Shown here one piece after another: positions 54,853-63,850 of a stretch of DNA of 64,000 nucleotides (position 1 is its first letter; each line of letters starts with the position of its first letter). The DNA lies in contig JAAYDZ010000016.1 of assembly GCA_012728975.1 (NCBI GenBank), positions 1-64,000 of the forward strand, read 5' to 3'. The translations under genes and the position numbers were made by a program. This DNA comes from Bacteroidales bacterium. GTDB taxonomy: Bacteria > Bacteroidota > Bacteroidia > Bacteroidales > UBA932. The notes beneath the pieces are model-generated. The model was given only the letters and a program-made list of their open reading frames with translations, had not been told where the DNA came from and ran no database searches.

Positions 54853-56232
54853 ATGGACTTACCTTTTGCAGAATCTTATAAGATAAAGACAGTTGAAAGT
54901 CTTAAGCGTAGTATACGCGCTGAGAGAGAGAAGTGGATTGCCGAGGCTAAATACAATCTCTTCAACCTCAAGAGCGATTATGTATTCATAGATCTTCTTA
55001 CCGATTCCGGTACCGGAGCAATGAGTGACAAACAGTGGGCAGCCATTATGGAAGGCGACGAAAGTTATGCCGGTGCAAGGTCCTATTATGCCCTTAAAGA
55101 GTCGATCGAGGAGGTGACGGGGTTCCGCTACTTCATCCCCACACATCAAGGCAGGGCGGCTGAAAACGTGCTTTTCTCGGCAATTATCAAAGAGGGAGAC
55201 ATACTCCCCGGAAATTCGCATTTTGATACCACTAAAGGTCACATCGAATTTCGCAAGGCATATGCAATTGACTGCACAATCGATGAAGCTAAGGATACCG
55301 AACTTGAAATTCCCTTCAAGGGAAATATAGATCTTGATAAACTTGAGAATGTCTTGAAGAGCAATCCTGTGGAAAAAATTCCTGCAATAGTACTTACAGT
55401 GACAAACAATACAGCCGGAGGTCAGCCCGTATCGATGGCAAATGTCAAAGGCGTGGCCGGTCTGGCAAAAAAATATGGCGTAAAACTGCTGATTGACTCA
55501 GCCCGTTTTGCTGAAAATGCATATTTTATCAAAACCCGTGAAGAGGGTTATCAGGATAAGGAGATAAGAGAAATTACCCGCGAATTGTTTTCATACGCGG
55601 ATATGATGACGATGTCCTCAAAAAAGGATGCTATCGTCAATATAGGTGGTTTCGTGGCTTTCAGGGCTGAAGAGGATATGCAGAAATGCCATATGTATTG
55701 CATTATGAATGAAGGTTATTTGACCTATGGCGGACAGGCAGGCAGGGATATGAATGCACTTGCTCAAGGCTTGCGCGAAGGCACCGAGTTTGATTATCTC
55801 GAGACACGTATCAGGCAGGTAGAGTATCTGGGCAAAAAACTGGATGAATATGGTATCCCTTACCAAAGACCTGCGGGCGGACATGCCATTTTTGTGGATG
55901 CTAAAAAAATTCTCACAAAGGTTCCAAAAGAGGAGTTTATAGCTCAGACGCTCGGTATAGAACTCTACTTGGAAGCCGGTATCCGCAGTGTTGAGATAGG
56001 AGCGCTTCTCGCAGACCGCGATCCCGTGACCAAAGAAAATCGCTATCCCGCACTCGAATTACTTCGTCTTGCAATTCCGCGTCGTGTCTATACCAACAAT
56101 CATATGGATTATATCGCTGCTGCTCTCAAAAATGTATATGATCGCCGGGAGAGCATTACACGGGGCTACGTTATAACAAAGGAGCTCCCGATTATGAGAC
56201 ACTTTACTGTAGAGCTGGAAAAAGCAGAGTAG
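54853..56232 (+). CDS. tnaA: Tryptophanase (tryptophan indole-lyase)
   Basis: The PLP enzyme splits L-tryptophan into indole, pyruvate and ammonia. The 459-residue protein has the PLP-lysine in MSSKKDA (Lys258), VFIDLLTDSGTGAMSDKQW and TNNTAGGQPVSMAN. The sister enzyme tyrosine phenol-lyase shares these. Specificity residues favour tryptophanase: FDTTKGH has Asp where TPL has Thr; GIRSVEIG has Ile where TPL has the substrate-binding Arg; and DSARFAENAYFIK is the tryptophanase form. No tryptophan permease or leader peptide is adjacent. It would make this organism an indole producer. Confidence 0.9.
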   Translation: MDLPFAESYKIKTVESLKRSIRAEREKWIAEAKYNLFNLKSDYVFIDLLTDSGTGAMSDKQWAAIMEGDESYAGARSYYALKESIEEVTGFRYFIPTHQGRAAENVLFSAIIKEGDILPGNSHFDTTKGHIEFRKAYAIDCTIDEAKDTELEIPFKGNIDLDKLENVLKSNPVEKIPAIVLTVTNNTAGGQPVSMANVKGVAGLAKKYGVKLLIDSARFAENAYFIKTREEGYQDKEIREITRELFSYADMMTMSSKKDAIVNIGGFVAFRAEEDMQKCHMYCIMNEGYLTYGGQAGRDMNALAQGLREGTEFDYLETRIRQVEYLGKKLDEYGIPYQRPAGGHAIFVDAKKILTKVPKEEFIAQTLGIELYLEAGIRSVEIGALLADRDPVTKENRYPALELLRLAIPRRVYTNNHMDYIAAALKNVYDRRESITRGYVITKELPIMRHFTVELEKAE

Positions 56233-56413
56233 TGGTGCGAGTTACGCGTTGCGGGTTACGGATTGTAGAGTTGTTTCGAATAGGGAGTATTAAGTAAATC
56301 ACTATATCTCCTAACAACAAAGCCCCGAAGTTTTTTCACTTTCGGGGCTTTGTTGTTGCTGTTGGCCACTCAGAACTCATGATCTCAACACGTACCCTGC
56401 AATTCACACCACT
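56232..56413. repeat. Imperfect inverted repeat flanking tnaA terminator
   Basis: The left arm (56232-56260) reads GTGGTGCGAGTTACGCGTTG then CGGGTTACG, and the right arm (56391-56413), on the other strand, begins GTGGTGTGAATTGCAGGGTACG. Both have the word GTGGTGnGAnTT and a GGGTnACG-like end. The arms enclose the tnaA/DUF2723 terminator. No gene is present in the 200-base gap. It could be a small repeat element or a chance similarity of low-complexity sequence. Confidence 0.35.
56313..56357. terminator. Bidirectional terminator after tnaA
   Basis: An 18-base perfect inverted repeat from AACAACAAAG to CTTTGTTGTT, with GCCCCGAA inside, surrounds a TTTTTTCA-type loop. It lies between the convergent tnaA and DUF2723 genes. 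Confidence 0.85.
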
Positions 56414-56432
56414 CACCACTACACACTACATA

Positions 56433-59400
56433 CTATAATTCTACTAACCGGCGTTTGATTGAGTTGGCAAACTCTTTCTGATCGTATCGCTCAAAAATGT
56501 TTACAACATAGTAGAGCAGAGTTACATTTGTGTCCAGTTCCCTGGTTGAGAGAACGTCGTTACCATGAGGTGTTGCAAAGAATCTTGCCATCTGTAAAGT
56601 CTCTTCTACAAATTGGTCAGCAAGCGCTATTGCCTTTTGGCTCTTACCTATAATCAGGTATTGTTCTATCATATCCATGATCGAATACTCATTGATAGAG
56701 TGCAAAAATGTGATATTATAGGGGAAGTTCTTTCTGGGCATGATATCTAAAGCCATATCCAGTAATGTTTCGGCCTTTTGAGTCTTTCCGCTCTGTATGA
56801 GTTTTCTTGAAACCTTGGCAAACATCTCCCTTACCGGTTGAACGGCCATAAACGAGTAGATATTTTGGTAATCCACATGGATTGTAGTGTCTTTGAGCGA
56901 ATCAAATCTGTATGTTTCTGTGATTATTTTATACATTTTATCTTCGTCAATCTGAGGATTATCACGCGTGTCAGGAGTGTATATGGGTACAAATTTGTTA
57001 GCCATACCATCGGACTGGAACCATTTTTCAAGCCCTAAATCCAGGTCGGACCCGGTTGTAACACAGTAAACCGGCCTGTCCCATTGGTAAGTGGAGAGGA
57101 AGTCCAGTATTATGAGAGAGGTCTTGCCTATCCTGTCGGCATCTATGTTGAGCACAACAGTATCCACAATTTTGTCATAATCCTTTTCAGCCACAATTCC
57201 ATACTTTTTGACATTCTCCTTATTGACGGGAATTAACAACTGCTTGGCGGGGAGGAAGTCAGTCTTTCCATCAGAGAGTCTATACTGCGGATTGCGGAAA
57301 ATATCGATTGCCTGTGAGGCCAGGATCGGTCTGTCGATAGCATTTATCACATAAGGATAATCGTTTGTGCCGTATAGATACTGAACTCTCGGTATGGTAA
57401 TTTTCAGAGGTTCTGAATCGTATTGCTTGCATTGCATCTGGTCAATGTACCAGTCTGTGCCGAGAAGCGATGTGTTGACTATACGCACATCAGTACGGAC
57501 TTCCTCCACCTCCTGCTGATACCAGAGAGGGAAGGTATCATTGTCTCCATAAGTAATCAAGATTGCATTGGGGTCCGTTCCGGCAAGATAATTATATCCC
57601 CAATCGTTTGCCGTATAGCGTCCGCTGCGGTCGTGATCATCCCAGTTTTCGCATCCCATCAGAATTGCGACACCAAGACACAGGGCGGTCGCTACTCCTG
57701 CGCCTGCTATGGCAGCACCGCCTTCTTTCTTTTTGTGGATTTTTTCGATCCAGCTCTGGATTGCCATTACCGCCAGGCCTATCCAGATGGTAAAGACATA
57801 GAATGAACCCGCATAAGCGTAGTCACGTTCGCGCACCTGGAAGGGTTGCTGGTTTAAGTAAACCACAATGGCGATCCCGGTGAGGATAAAAAGCAGCGAG
57901 GTTACCCAGCAGTTGCGTTCATCTTTGCGTAGTTGGAAGAAGAATCCTATCAGACCAAGTATCAGAGGGAGGAAATAATAATGATTTTTAGCCCTATTGT
58001 TTTTAAGGATGTCCGGTGCCTCGGATTGGTCTCCCAGACGCATTCGGTCAATAAATCCGATACCGCTCTCCCAGTTGCCTGAAATCAGGTCGGAGGGCTC
58101 TTGTCCGTGGAAATCATTCTGCCTTCCGGCAAAATTCCACATAAAGTAGCGGAAATACATATAATTGAGCTGATAATCGAAGAAAAATCTCAGATTATCC
58201 TTGAATTTAGGCATCTGAATTACCTGTCTTTCACCCCTGATTGTTATCGTACGGTTGTTCTTAACCTTTGCGTAGCTATCATATAATTTGATATATTTTT
58301 GATCAAATGCATTCCACATCCTCGGAAAGAACATTTTTGCCTTCGAAGGAAAAATCACTTCTATGTTTTCCGCTTTGTAGTAACGATCGTCGAGAGGGGT
58401 ATAATAATGCACCTTTTTAGTATCATATGGTGAGGTGTAGGCCTGTCCATAAATGATCGGATTGCTGCCGTACTGCTCACGGCTTAGGTATCTTACCAGT
58501 GTATAGGGATTATCGGGTTGATACTCATTGGTCGGAGTATTTGCGCTCGCACGGATAACCACAACGGCAAAGGTCGAAAAACCGATAAGGATAGTGGTAA
58601 AAGAGAGCACAATAGTATGTAAAATAGCTTTATCCCTTTTTCTAAGCCGGTACATTCCTACGAAACAGACTACAAGGAGCAGCACGAGGAATATCGTTGC
58701 ACCCAGATTGAAAGGAGCACCGAAACCGTTTACAAATATTCTGTCAACGAAACCGGCAATTCTCGGTAAATACTGTACAACCCCGATCATTATAGCCAAA
58801 ATGATTGCACCAGAGAGGAGAAGCATCCCGATACCGCTTTTCCAGTTGACTTTTTGTGCCTTTTTGTAATAAATAATGAAAGTTATGGCGGGAATCGCCA
58901 GAAGGTTGAGCAGATGCACACCTATGGAGAGACCCATCAGAAAGGATATCAGTATAATCCATCGGTTGGCATATTTGCTATCAGCCTCCTCTTCCCACTT
59001 TAGGATTGCCCAAAAGACGACTGCCGTAAAGAGGGAAGACATAGCATATACTTCAGCCTCGACTGCAGAAAACCAGAATGTATCGGAAAAGCAGTATGCG
59101 AGCGCTCCAACTACACCGGCCCCATAAATCGCTATTGCATTGGCTATGGAAAGATCTTTGCCACTCTTCTCGTTGAGTCGCATGCCCAGATGGACAATTG
59201 TCAGATAGAGGAAAAAGATGGTGAAAGCCGAGCAGAGAGCACTCATAACATTGACTGCCGCCGCAGCTTGCATCTTGCCCGTAAACATTGTGAAAAATCG
59301 GGCAAAAAGCTGGAAAACCGGGTTCCCTGGCGGGTGTCCTACTTCAAGTTTGTAGGAAGATGCGATAAATTCACCGCAATCCCAAAAACTGGTAGTAGGC

Positions 59401-59489
59401 TCGATGGTCATAAGATAGACAACTGCCGCAACCAGTAGGATTACCGATGCAATGATTCTGTTGTAAAGGGTGAATTTCCTTGAATTCAT
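56433..59489 (-). CDS. DUF2723 multi-membrane protein, GT-C-like
   Basis: The 1018-residue protein begins with a basic tail and a hydrophobic helix, then TIEPTTSFWDCGEFIASSYKL with the DUF2723 signature FWDCGEF at 35-41 and HPPGNPVFQL just after. Roughly ten further hydrophobic segments follow up to about residue 620 (for example LMGLSIGVHLLNLLAIPAI), then a soluble C-terminal region with DPNAILITYGDNDTFPLWYQ and TPR-like helices. The layout resembles the PMT/GT-C class of lipid-sugar-dependent glycosyltransferases, where an acidic residue in an early loop is catalytic. A role in glycosylating secreted proteins is inferred. A -7 element lies at 59534-59527. Confidence 0.85.
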   Translation of the reverse strand: MNSRKFTLYNRIIASVILLVAAVVYLMTIEPTTSFWDCGEFIASSYKLEVGHPPGNPVFQLFARFFTMFTGKMQAAAAVNVMSALCSAFTIFFLYLTIVHLGMRLNEKSGKDLSIANAIAIYGAGVVGALAYCFSDTFWFSAVEAEVYAMSSLFTAVVFWAILKWEEEADSKYANRWIILISFLMGLSIGVHLLNLLAIPAITFIIYYKKAQKVNWKSGIGMLLLSGAIILAIMIGVVQYLPRIAGFVDRIFVNGFGAPFNLGATIFLVLLLVVCFVGMYRLRKRDKAILHTIVLSFTTILIGFSTFAVVVIRASANTPTNEYQPDNPYTLVRYLSREQYGSNPIIYGQAYTSPYDTKKVHYYTPLDDRYYKAENIEVIFPSKAKMFFPRMWNAFDQKYIKLYDSYAKVKNNRTITIRGERQVIQMPKFKDNLRFFFDYQLNYMYFRYFMWNFAGRQNDFHGQEPSDLISGNWESGIGFIDRMRLGDQSEAPDILKNNRAKNHYYFLPLILGLIGFFFQLRKDERNCWVTSLLFILTGIAIVVYLNQQPFQVRERDYAYAGSFYVFTIWIGLAVMAIQSWIEKIHKKKEGGAAIAGAGVATALCLGVAILMGCENWDDHDRSGRYTANDWGYNYLAGTDPNAILITYGDNDTFPLWYQQEVEEVRTDVRIVNTSLLGTDWYIDQMQCKQYDSEPLKITIPRVQYLYGTNDYPYVINAIDRPILASQAIDIFRNPQYRLSDGKTDFLPAKQLLIPVNKENVKKYGIVAEKDYDKIVDTVVLNIDADRIGKTSLIILDFLSTYQWDRPVYCVTTGSDLDLGLEKWFQSDGMANKFVPIYTPDTRDNPQIDEDKMYKIITETYRFDSLKDTTIHVDYQNIYSFMAVQPVREMFAKVSRKLIQSGKTQKAETLLDMALDIMPRKNFPYNITFLHSINEYSIMDMIEQYLIIGKSQKAIALADQFVEETLQMARFFATPHGNDVLSTRELDTNVTLLYYVVNIFERYDQKEFANSIKRRLVEL

Positions 59490-59526
59490 AATATCTGTTA
59501 TAATCTATATACTTTTATACAAGCAA

Positions 59527-59560
59527 CAAAGTTAAAAATATTTATGACTACCTTTGCAAA
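59527..59560. promoter_or_regulatory. Divergent promoters, DUF2723 and yciH
   Basis: On the minus strand TAACTTTG (59534-59527) is a -7 element for the DUF2723 gene, with TTTG (59560-59557) 22 bases further upstream. On the plus strand TACCTTTG (59549-59556) is a -7 element for yciH. Confidence 0.45.
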
Positions 59561-59572
59561 AAAAGAACCACT

Positions 59573-59920
59573 ATGTCAGACAACGACTGGAAAAGCAGAT
59601 TGGGCGTAGTTTTTTCAACCAATCCCGACTTTAGATATGAAACCTTCGAAGATGAGTCTCCGATGGAGACTATTCCTGCGGAAAAGCAGCGGTTGATTGT
59701 CTCCATCGACCGTCGCAATCGAGGTGGCAAACAGGTTACCCTTGTCAAAGGTTTTGTTGGAAGTGAAGAGGATCTTTTGGCATTAGGTAAAACTCTCAAG
59801 AGTAAATGTGGTGTGGGCGGTTCTGTCAAAGAGGGCGAAATCATTATTCAAGGAGATTTCCGCGAGAGGATTGTCTCATTGCTACAGTCAATGGGCTACA
59901 ACGCTAGAAGAAGCAACTGA
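59573..59920 (+). CDS. SUI1/eIF1-type factor YciH
   Basis: YciH is the bacterial homologue of eIF1, able to affect start-codon selection on the 30S subunit. The 115-residue protein ends with the SUI1 domain: IVSIDRRNRGGKQVTLVKGF, LGKTLKSKCGVGGSVKEGEI, IIQGDFRERIVSLLQSMGY. The N-terminal 45 residues are variable. Its stop codon shares one base with the ATG of the next gene (TGATG), so the genes are coupled. Confidence 0.92.
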   Translation: MSDNDWKSRLGVVFSTNPDFRYETFEDESPMETIPAEKQRLIVSIDRRNRGGKQVTLVKGFVGSEEDLLALGKTLKSKCGVGGSVKEGEIIIQGDFRERIVSLLQSMGYNARRSN

Positions 59921-60624
59921 TGAATGTTCAAGATACCATACGGAACATAAGCGATTGCTGGCAAGAGAGCCGTCTCTCACTTGTTGCTGAGCCTTATTCA
60001 ATGCCAATACAGCCCGTTGAGAGTGATATGATCCTCTCCATAGTTGTTGCCTCTCTGCTTGTCCTTTTCATTATCTTCAACCGCAGGGTCATCAACGCGA
60101 CTTTCTGTTCTTTTTCGGTATTAACTGATAAGCGGAAAATCCGAGAAGTATTCAACGAAAATTATAACAATGTCTCAATACGGGTGACATTTCTGATTTG
60201 TTTGCCCCTACTAAGCTTCATCCTCTGCAGATCCGGAGTAGCAGCACATGGCTTTTTGCTCACTTTGGCGGCTTTTGCCGGTTTTTTCCTCTTCAAGCAA
60301 CTTTCATTTTTGGTAATGTCGTGGTTGTGGGGCAAAAAGGAGGCTGTACAAAGTGTTTATCGTCTCAATTTTTCGACTGCAATAATAGTGACGTTGACTT
60401 CATTACCGGTACCGGTAATTCTGCGCATTGTTCCTGATATGGGACATATTGTGGTCCTGATATGCCTGGGAGTGATATTTCTAGTGTGGTATCTGCTCTA
60501 CTTAATCAAAAGTATGCGAATATTTATTTCTTCAGGATTTTCGCATTTTTTAGGCTTTTTGTATCTTTGTGGCTTGGAATTGCTGCCTGTCATCCTTTTG
60601 GCAGACATAGCAGTAAGGTTTTGA
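59920..60624 (+). CDS. DUF4271 membrane protein
   Basis: The 234-residue protein fits the DUF4271 pattern of Bacteroidetes: a short N-terminal part (about 30 residues), a first membrane helix ILSIVVASLLVLFIIF, a basic loop (DKRKIREVFNENYNNVS), and five or six further helices ending in LCGLELLPVILLADIAV. The N-region FSVLTDKRK and the E-LLP near the C-terminus are conserved features. Function is unknown. It lies directly before hemD, an arrangement found in many Bacteroidetes. Confidence 0.85.
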   Translation: MNVQDTIRNISDCWQESRLSLVAEPYSMPIQPVESDMILSIVVASLLVLFIIFNRRVINATFCSFSVLTDKRKIREVFNENYNNVSIRVTFLICLPLLSFILCRSGVAAHGFLLTLAAFAGFFLFKQLSFLVMSWLWGKKEAVQSVYRLNFSTAIIVTLTSLPVPVILRIVPDMGHIVVLICLGVIFLVWYLLYLIKSMRIFISSGFSHFLGFLYLCGLELLPVILLADIAVRF

Positions 60625-60627
60625 AAT

Positions 60628-61368
60628 ATGACAATTTACAACATCTTAATCTCTCAACCCGCTCCCACAAACGCTTCACCCTATACGGAGCTTATTTCAA
60701 AATATGGCGTAAATGTGGATTTTCATCCATTTTTTACAGTCGAGGGTGTCACAGCTCGGGATTTCAGAGCTCATAAGGTCAACATTCTTGACTATACGGC
60801 TGTAGTCTTTACCTCAAAGATAGCTATTGACGCTTTTTTCAGAATATGTGAAGAGACCAGGGTAACCGTTCCCGAGACGATGAAATATTTCTGCCAATCC
60901 GAATTGATTGCACAATACCTTCAGACCTATATTGTTTATCGAAAGAGGAAAATCTTTTTTGGTAACGGAACAATCTCCTCGATGGTAGACAACATTGGGG
61001 CAAAACACAAAGGGGAAAATTTCCTGATTGCCTGTACGGATGGGCTTCGTCCCGATGTGAAGAAGCTCTTTACCAAAGCAAAGCTCAAACACGGCAGTGC
61101 GGTCTTTGTGAAGACGGTAAGTGCTGACCTGAGTTCACTTGATCTGAGTAAATATCAGATGGTGGTATTTTATAGTCCTTCAGATGTGAAATCTCTTCTT
61201 GAAAGTTATCCCGATTTCCAACAGGGTTCACTACTCTTCGCCACCTACGGACCTACCACCGCCAAAGCTATGAAAGATGCAAAACTCAAGACAGAAATAG
61301 AGGCTCCTACTCCTGAGGCTCCTTCAATAGCAAAGGCTTTGCTCAACTATTTCGAAAAGTCGCATTAG
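60628..61368 (+). CDS. hemD: Uroporphyrinogen-III synthase HemD
   Basis: HemD closes hydroxymethylbilane with inversion of ring D on the way to haem and sirohaem. The 246-residue protein is a diverged HemD-family member: ILISQPAPTNASPYTELI, DYTAVVFTSKIAIDAFF, the linker region, DLSKYQMVVFYSPSDVKSLLE and LFATYGPTTAKAM, the last two matching the second domain's YDxxxFTSPS and AIGxxTA motifs. No other haem genes are here. The stop codon is followed at once by the rnpA ATG. Confidence 0.85.
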   Translation: MTIYNILISQPAPTNASPYTELISKYGVNVDFHPFFTVEGVTARDFRAHKVNILDYTAVVFTSKIAIDAFFRICEETRVTVPETMKYFCQSELIAQYLQTYIVYRKRKIFFGNGTISSMVDNIGAKHKGENFLIACTDGLRPDVKKLFTKAKLKHGSAVFVKTVSADLSSLDLSKYQMVVFYSPSDVKSLLESYPDFQQGSLLFATYGPTTAKAMKDAKLKTEIEAPTPEAPSIAKALLNYFEKSH

Positions 61369-61770
61369 ATGGATTTCGGGTTTCCAAAACATGAGAGGGT
61401 CTGCTTCAAAAAAGACATTGATGCTCTTTTGGAAAGCGGGGATGTCGTGTTCAGATACCCTTTAAGAGTTCTATACAGAAATAACACCGGCTCAGAGTGT
61501 CATCGCGCACTCTTTACCGTGCCTAAAAAATTATTCAAACGTGCTGTGGTGCGCAATCTTCTGAAAAGGAGGATGCGTGAGGCTTACAGACACCTGAAAC
61601 ACCTTTTGGGAGGAGAGCCTTTCTGCGACTTGATGTTTATTTATGTGGCAAAAGAAATAAAGGATTATGGCTCCATTTTCTCAAAAATGGGAGAGATTCT
61701 GGTCAAAATCGCTGGCAGTGGTACGGAAGGTAATGATCTTCCCGCTGCTGATGCTGCTGAAGTTCTATAA
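61369..61770 (+). CDS. rnpA: Ribonuclease P protein component
   Basis: RnpA assists the RNase P RNA in 5' processing of tRNAs. The 133-residue protein has [39 protein letters not shown] and the signature [16 protein letters not shown]. The start directly follows the hemD stop. Its 3' end overlaps yidD by 38 bases in another frame. rpmH is not upstream, so the common rpmH-rnpA order is not kept here. The last 20 residues ([16 protein letters not shown]) look non-conserved. Confidence 0.94.
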   Translation: MDFGFPKHERVCFKKDIDALLESGDVVFRYPLRVLYRNNTGSECHRALFTVPKKLFKRAVVRNLLKRRMREAYRHLKHLLGGEPFCDLMFIYVAKEIKDYGSIFSKMGEILVKIAGSGTEGNDLPAADAAEVL

Positions 61771-61942
61771 GTTTTTCATCTCTCCATATGTAGGCAATGC
61801 CTGCAGGTTCACTCCAACCTGCTCGGTATATGCTATGTATGCCCTACGCAAACATGGAGTATTCAAAGGGATATACCTCGCAGTAAAGCGCATCCTGCGT
61901 TGTCACCCATGGGGCGGCTCCGGGTATGACCCCGTGCCCTGA
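61733..61942 (+). CDS. yidD: YidD membrane-insertion efficiency factor
   Basis: YidD (Haemolysin-alpha-like, PF01809) is a small membrane-associated factor that aids YidC-type insertion. The chosen ATG gives [20 protein letters not shown], the normal N-terminus; the frame is open further upstream within rnpA, where ATG at 61667 is an alternative. The signature [38 protein letters not shown] is complete, and the gene ends there, as in Bacteroidetes. It lies in rnpA-yidD order but overlaps rnpA. It stops 17 bases from the convergent acyltransferase gene. Confidence 0.93.
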   Translation: MIFPLLMLLKFYKFFISPYVGNACRFTPTCSVYAMYALRKHGVFKGIYLAVKRILRCHPWGGSGYDPVP

Positions 61943-61959
61943 AAAAGCTTCTTGATCTT

Positions 61960-63789
61960 TTAATCTTTGAGTGAATAGCCGAAATGATTGAATATCTTTT
62001 CGCGCTCGAAAGGATTCTCGATATCCCTTGTCATCATCAGAAGTTCCTGTTTGGGGAAGTCTGCGATTTTGAGCAGCACAAGCCCATCCAGACAGTAGTT
62101 GAATAGCGGATCAACATTGAAACAGATGATCTTTGAATTGATTTTGATATATTTCTTGACAAGGGTAGGCATACGATATTTGTTGTCAGAAAGGCGCATC
62201 AGATACTTGTCAAACTTTTCTAAAGTGTTCATCTTGCCCATCAGCAGATATTCAGGATCGGTCTTGAGATAATCAGGTGTGAAAGGTTTACGTGGTGATA
62301 TCAGATCGCGTCCAAAGTCAGTGCTGCATTGTTCCATGATATAATAGAACATCAGACTCTGGAAAAATCTTGGGTAAGAGTTGGATATACTCACGGGACC
62401 CAGTAAATACTCTACATCGGGATAGAGCATCACGGAGTGCATAAGTCCCTTGATGAGCAGCATTAAGGGCAGTGCCTCTTTTTGATATTCGACGCTTACA
62501 AAGCTTCTGCCCAATTCTATAGTCTTGCGCAGGATGGGTTCGAACTCTTCTTTATAGACGAAAAGGCTGGATGAATAGAATCCGCTGATGCCACCGTGCT
62601 TAGCAAATATCTCCTCTCCAATGCCGAGACGATAGGCACCTGCAAGTTTTTTTTGGGAGGAGTCCCATAGGATCAGATGTTTAAAGTATTGGTCAAAGTT
62701 GTCAATATCCAGAGCTGTATTGGTGCCTTCTCCGCTGGCTCTAAAGGCCTCTTCGCGTCTGCGACCTACCTCGTGAATCAGATTGGGGATATCTTCGTAG
62801 TTCGCCAGGAAGCAATGGTACTGGGCCGTTTGGTAGAGTTTCTTATCCTTGATCCGGGATAACTCCTTTAGTATCGCCTTGCGATCTTTAGGAAGGGCTA
62901 TCGGGGAGACATGCTCCACTTTATTCTCTTTGTTGGGATCCGCAAATTCTGCCTGAAGGGCATAGACTCTGCTTCGGAGGTGGCGTCCCAGGTCGTCAAG
63001 ATTGTCAAAGTCGGCGATTTCCGAAGTGAAAACAGGCCAGCCTATGCGCATGGGGATAATCTTGCCATGCTTTTTAAAGAGTTGGTTGGCAAGAGATAAG
63101 GTTCTGAGCATCGGGTGGATTCTGCCTAAAAAGTGAAACCAACGACTATTTTCACCTTCGAAGTAAATTGGCACAACCGGCACATTAGCGTTCTTTATGA
63201 GCTTAATCATATTGGAAGGCCAGGGGATATCTTCTACTACTCTGCCACTTTTGAGTGAGGTTCGGTTATCTCCTTTTTGGATAGTGGCAACCTCTCCTGC
63301 CGGAAAGAGAGCTAGGCAGCCTCCTTTTTCGATATGTTCCATTGCCGTCCTGATACCCGCAATACTTTTACGTTTGCTGGTGGAGTCGGAAAAGGGGTTT
63401 ACCGGTATAAAACTCTCCTCCAGTGTGGGAATCATTGAGAGGAGGAAGTTGGTGAGGAGTTTAAGGTCGGGACGGATTGCGCCCACTATCGCGCTTAACA
63501 TCAGTCCGTCTGCTCCGCCAAAATGATGATTTGATATGGTTATGAATGGCCCTTCAAGGGGCAGGTAATCTAGTTGTGCAGAATTGACATCTATGGAAAT
63601 GCCTATATCTTTGAGTATGGCTTCGGAAAAATCAGGGCCGGAGAGGTGCCTGCAACGGTAAAAACTGCGATTAACTTTATTAAACCCCAGAATGGACATA
63701 GCCAGCGTTGACACAATCCAACCAATCGGACCTTTCATTTTAATGACTTTCATTATGTCCGATTTATTGATTACTTTTGTTTTATCCAT
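61960..63789 (-). CDS. OlsF-like PlsC + OlsB-type bifunctional acyltransferase
   Basis: This looks like a two-domain acyltransferase for amino-acid (glycine or ornithine) lipids. The N-terminal half is PlsC/hemolysin-type: [10 protein letters not shown] gives the H-x4-D pair (His89, Asp94 from the chosen start), FPAGEV matches the FPEG motif, and [10 protein letters not shown] follows. The C-terminal half resembles OlsB/GlsB N-acyltransferases: [57 protein letters not shown]. In Bacteroides glsA and glsB are separate genes; OlsF is a fusion. Start [10 protein letters not shown] at 63789 fits the promoter at 63822-63815; an in-frame ATG at 63825 overlaps it. Confidence 0.85.
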   Translation of the reverse strand: MDKTKVINKSDIMKVIKMKGPIGWIVSTLAMSILGFNKVNRSFYRCRHLSGPDFSEAILKDIGISIDVNSAQLDYLPLEGPFITISNHHFGGADGLMLSAIVGAIRPDLKLLTNFLLSMIPTLEESFIPVNPFSDSTSKRKSIAGIRTAMEHIEKGGCLALFPAGEVATIQKGDNRTSLKSGRVVEDIPWPSNMIKLIKNANVPVVPIYFEGENSRWFHFLGRIHPMLRTLSLANQLFKKHGKIIPMRIGWPVFTSEIADFDNLDDLGRHLRSRVYALQAEFADPNKENKVEHVSPIALPKDRKAILKELSRIKDKKLYQTAQYHCFLANYEDIPNLIHEVGRRREEAFRASGEGTNTALDIDNFDQYFKHLILWDSSQKKLAGAYRLGIGEEIFAKHGGISGFYSSSLFVYKEEFEPILRKTIELGRSFVSVEYQKEALPLMLLIKGLMHSVMLYPDVEYLLGPVSISNSYPRFFQSLMFYYIMEQCSTDFGRDLISPRKPFTPDYLKTDPEYLLMGKMNTLEKFDKYLMRLSDNKYRMPTLVKKYIKINSKIICFNVDPLFNYCLDGLVLLKIADFPKQELLMMTRDIENPFEREKIFNHFGYSLKD

Positions 63790-63814
63790 TAGCCGGCACG
63801 GTTTAAGTTTGCCA

Positions 63815-63848
63815 CAAATATACATATTTTGCTCATATCTTGCTCAAA
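63815..63848 (-). promoter_or_regulatory. Promoter of the bifunctional acyltransferase
   Basis: On the minus strand TTTG (63848-63845) precedes TATATTTG (63822-63815) by 22 bases, a slightly long but good match. The divergent uvrC ATG lies 3 bases beyond it. Confidence 0.45.
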
Positions 63849-63850
63849 AA

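Noticed and set aside
54853-56232. Tyrosine phenol-lyase instead of tryptophanase
   Set aside because: The positions that separate the two families (FDTT, VEIG, DSARFAEN) follow tryptophanase.
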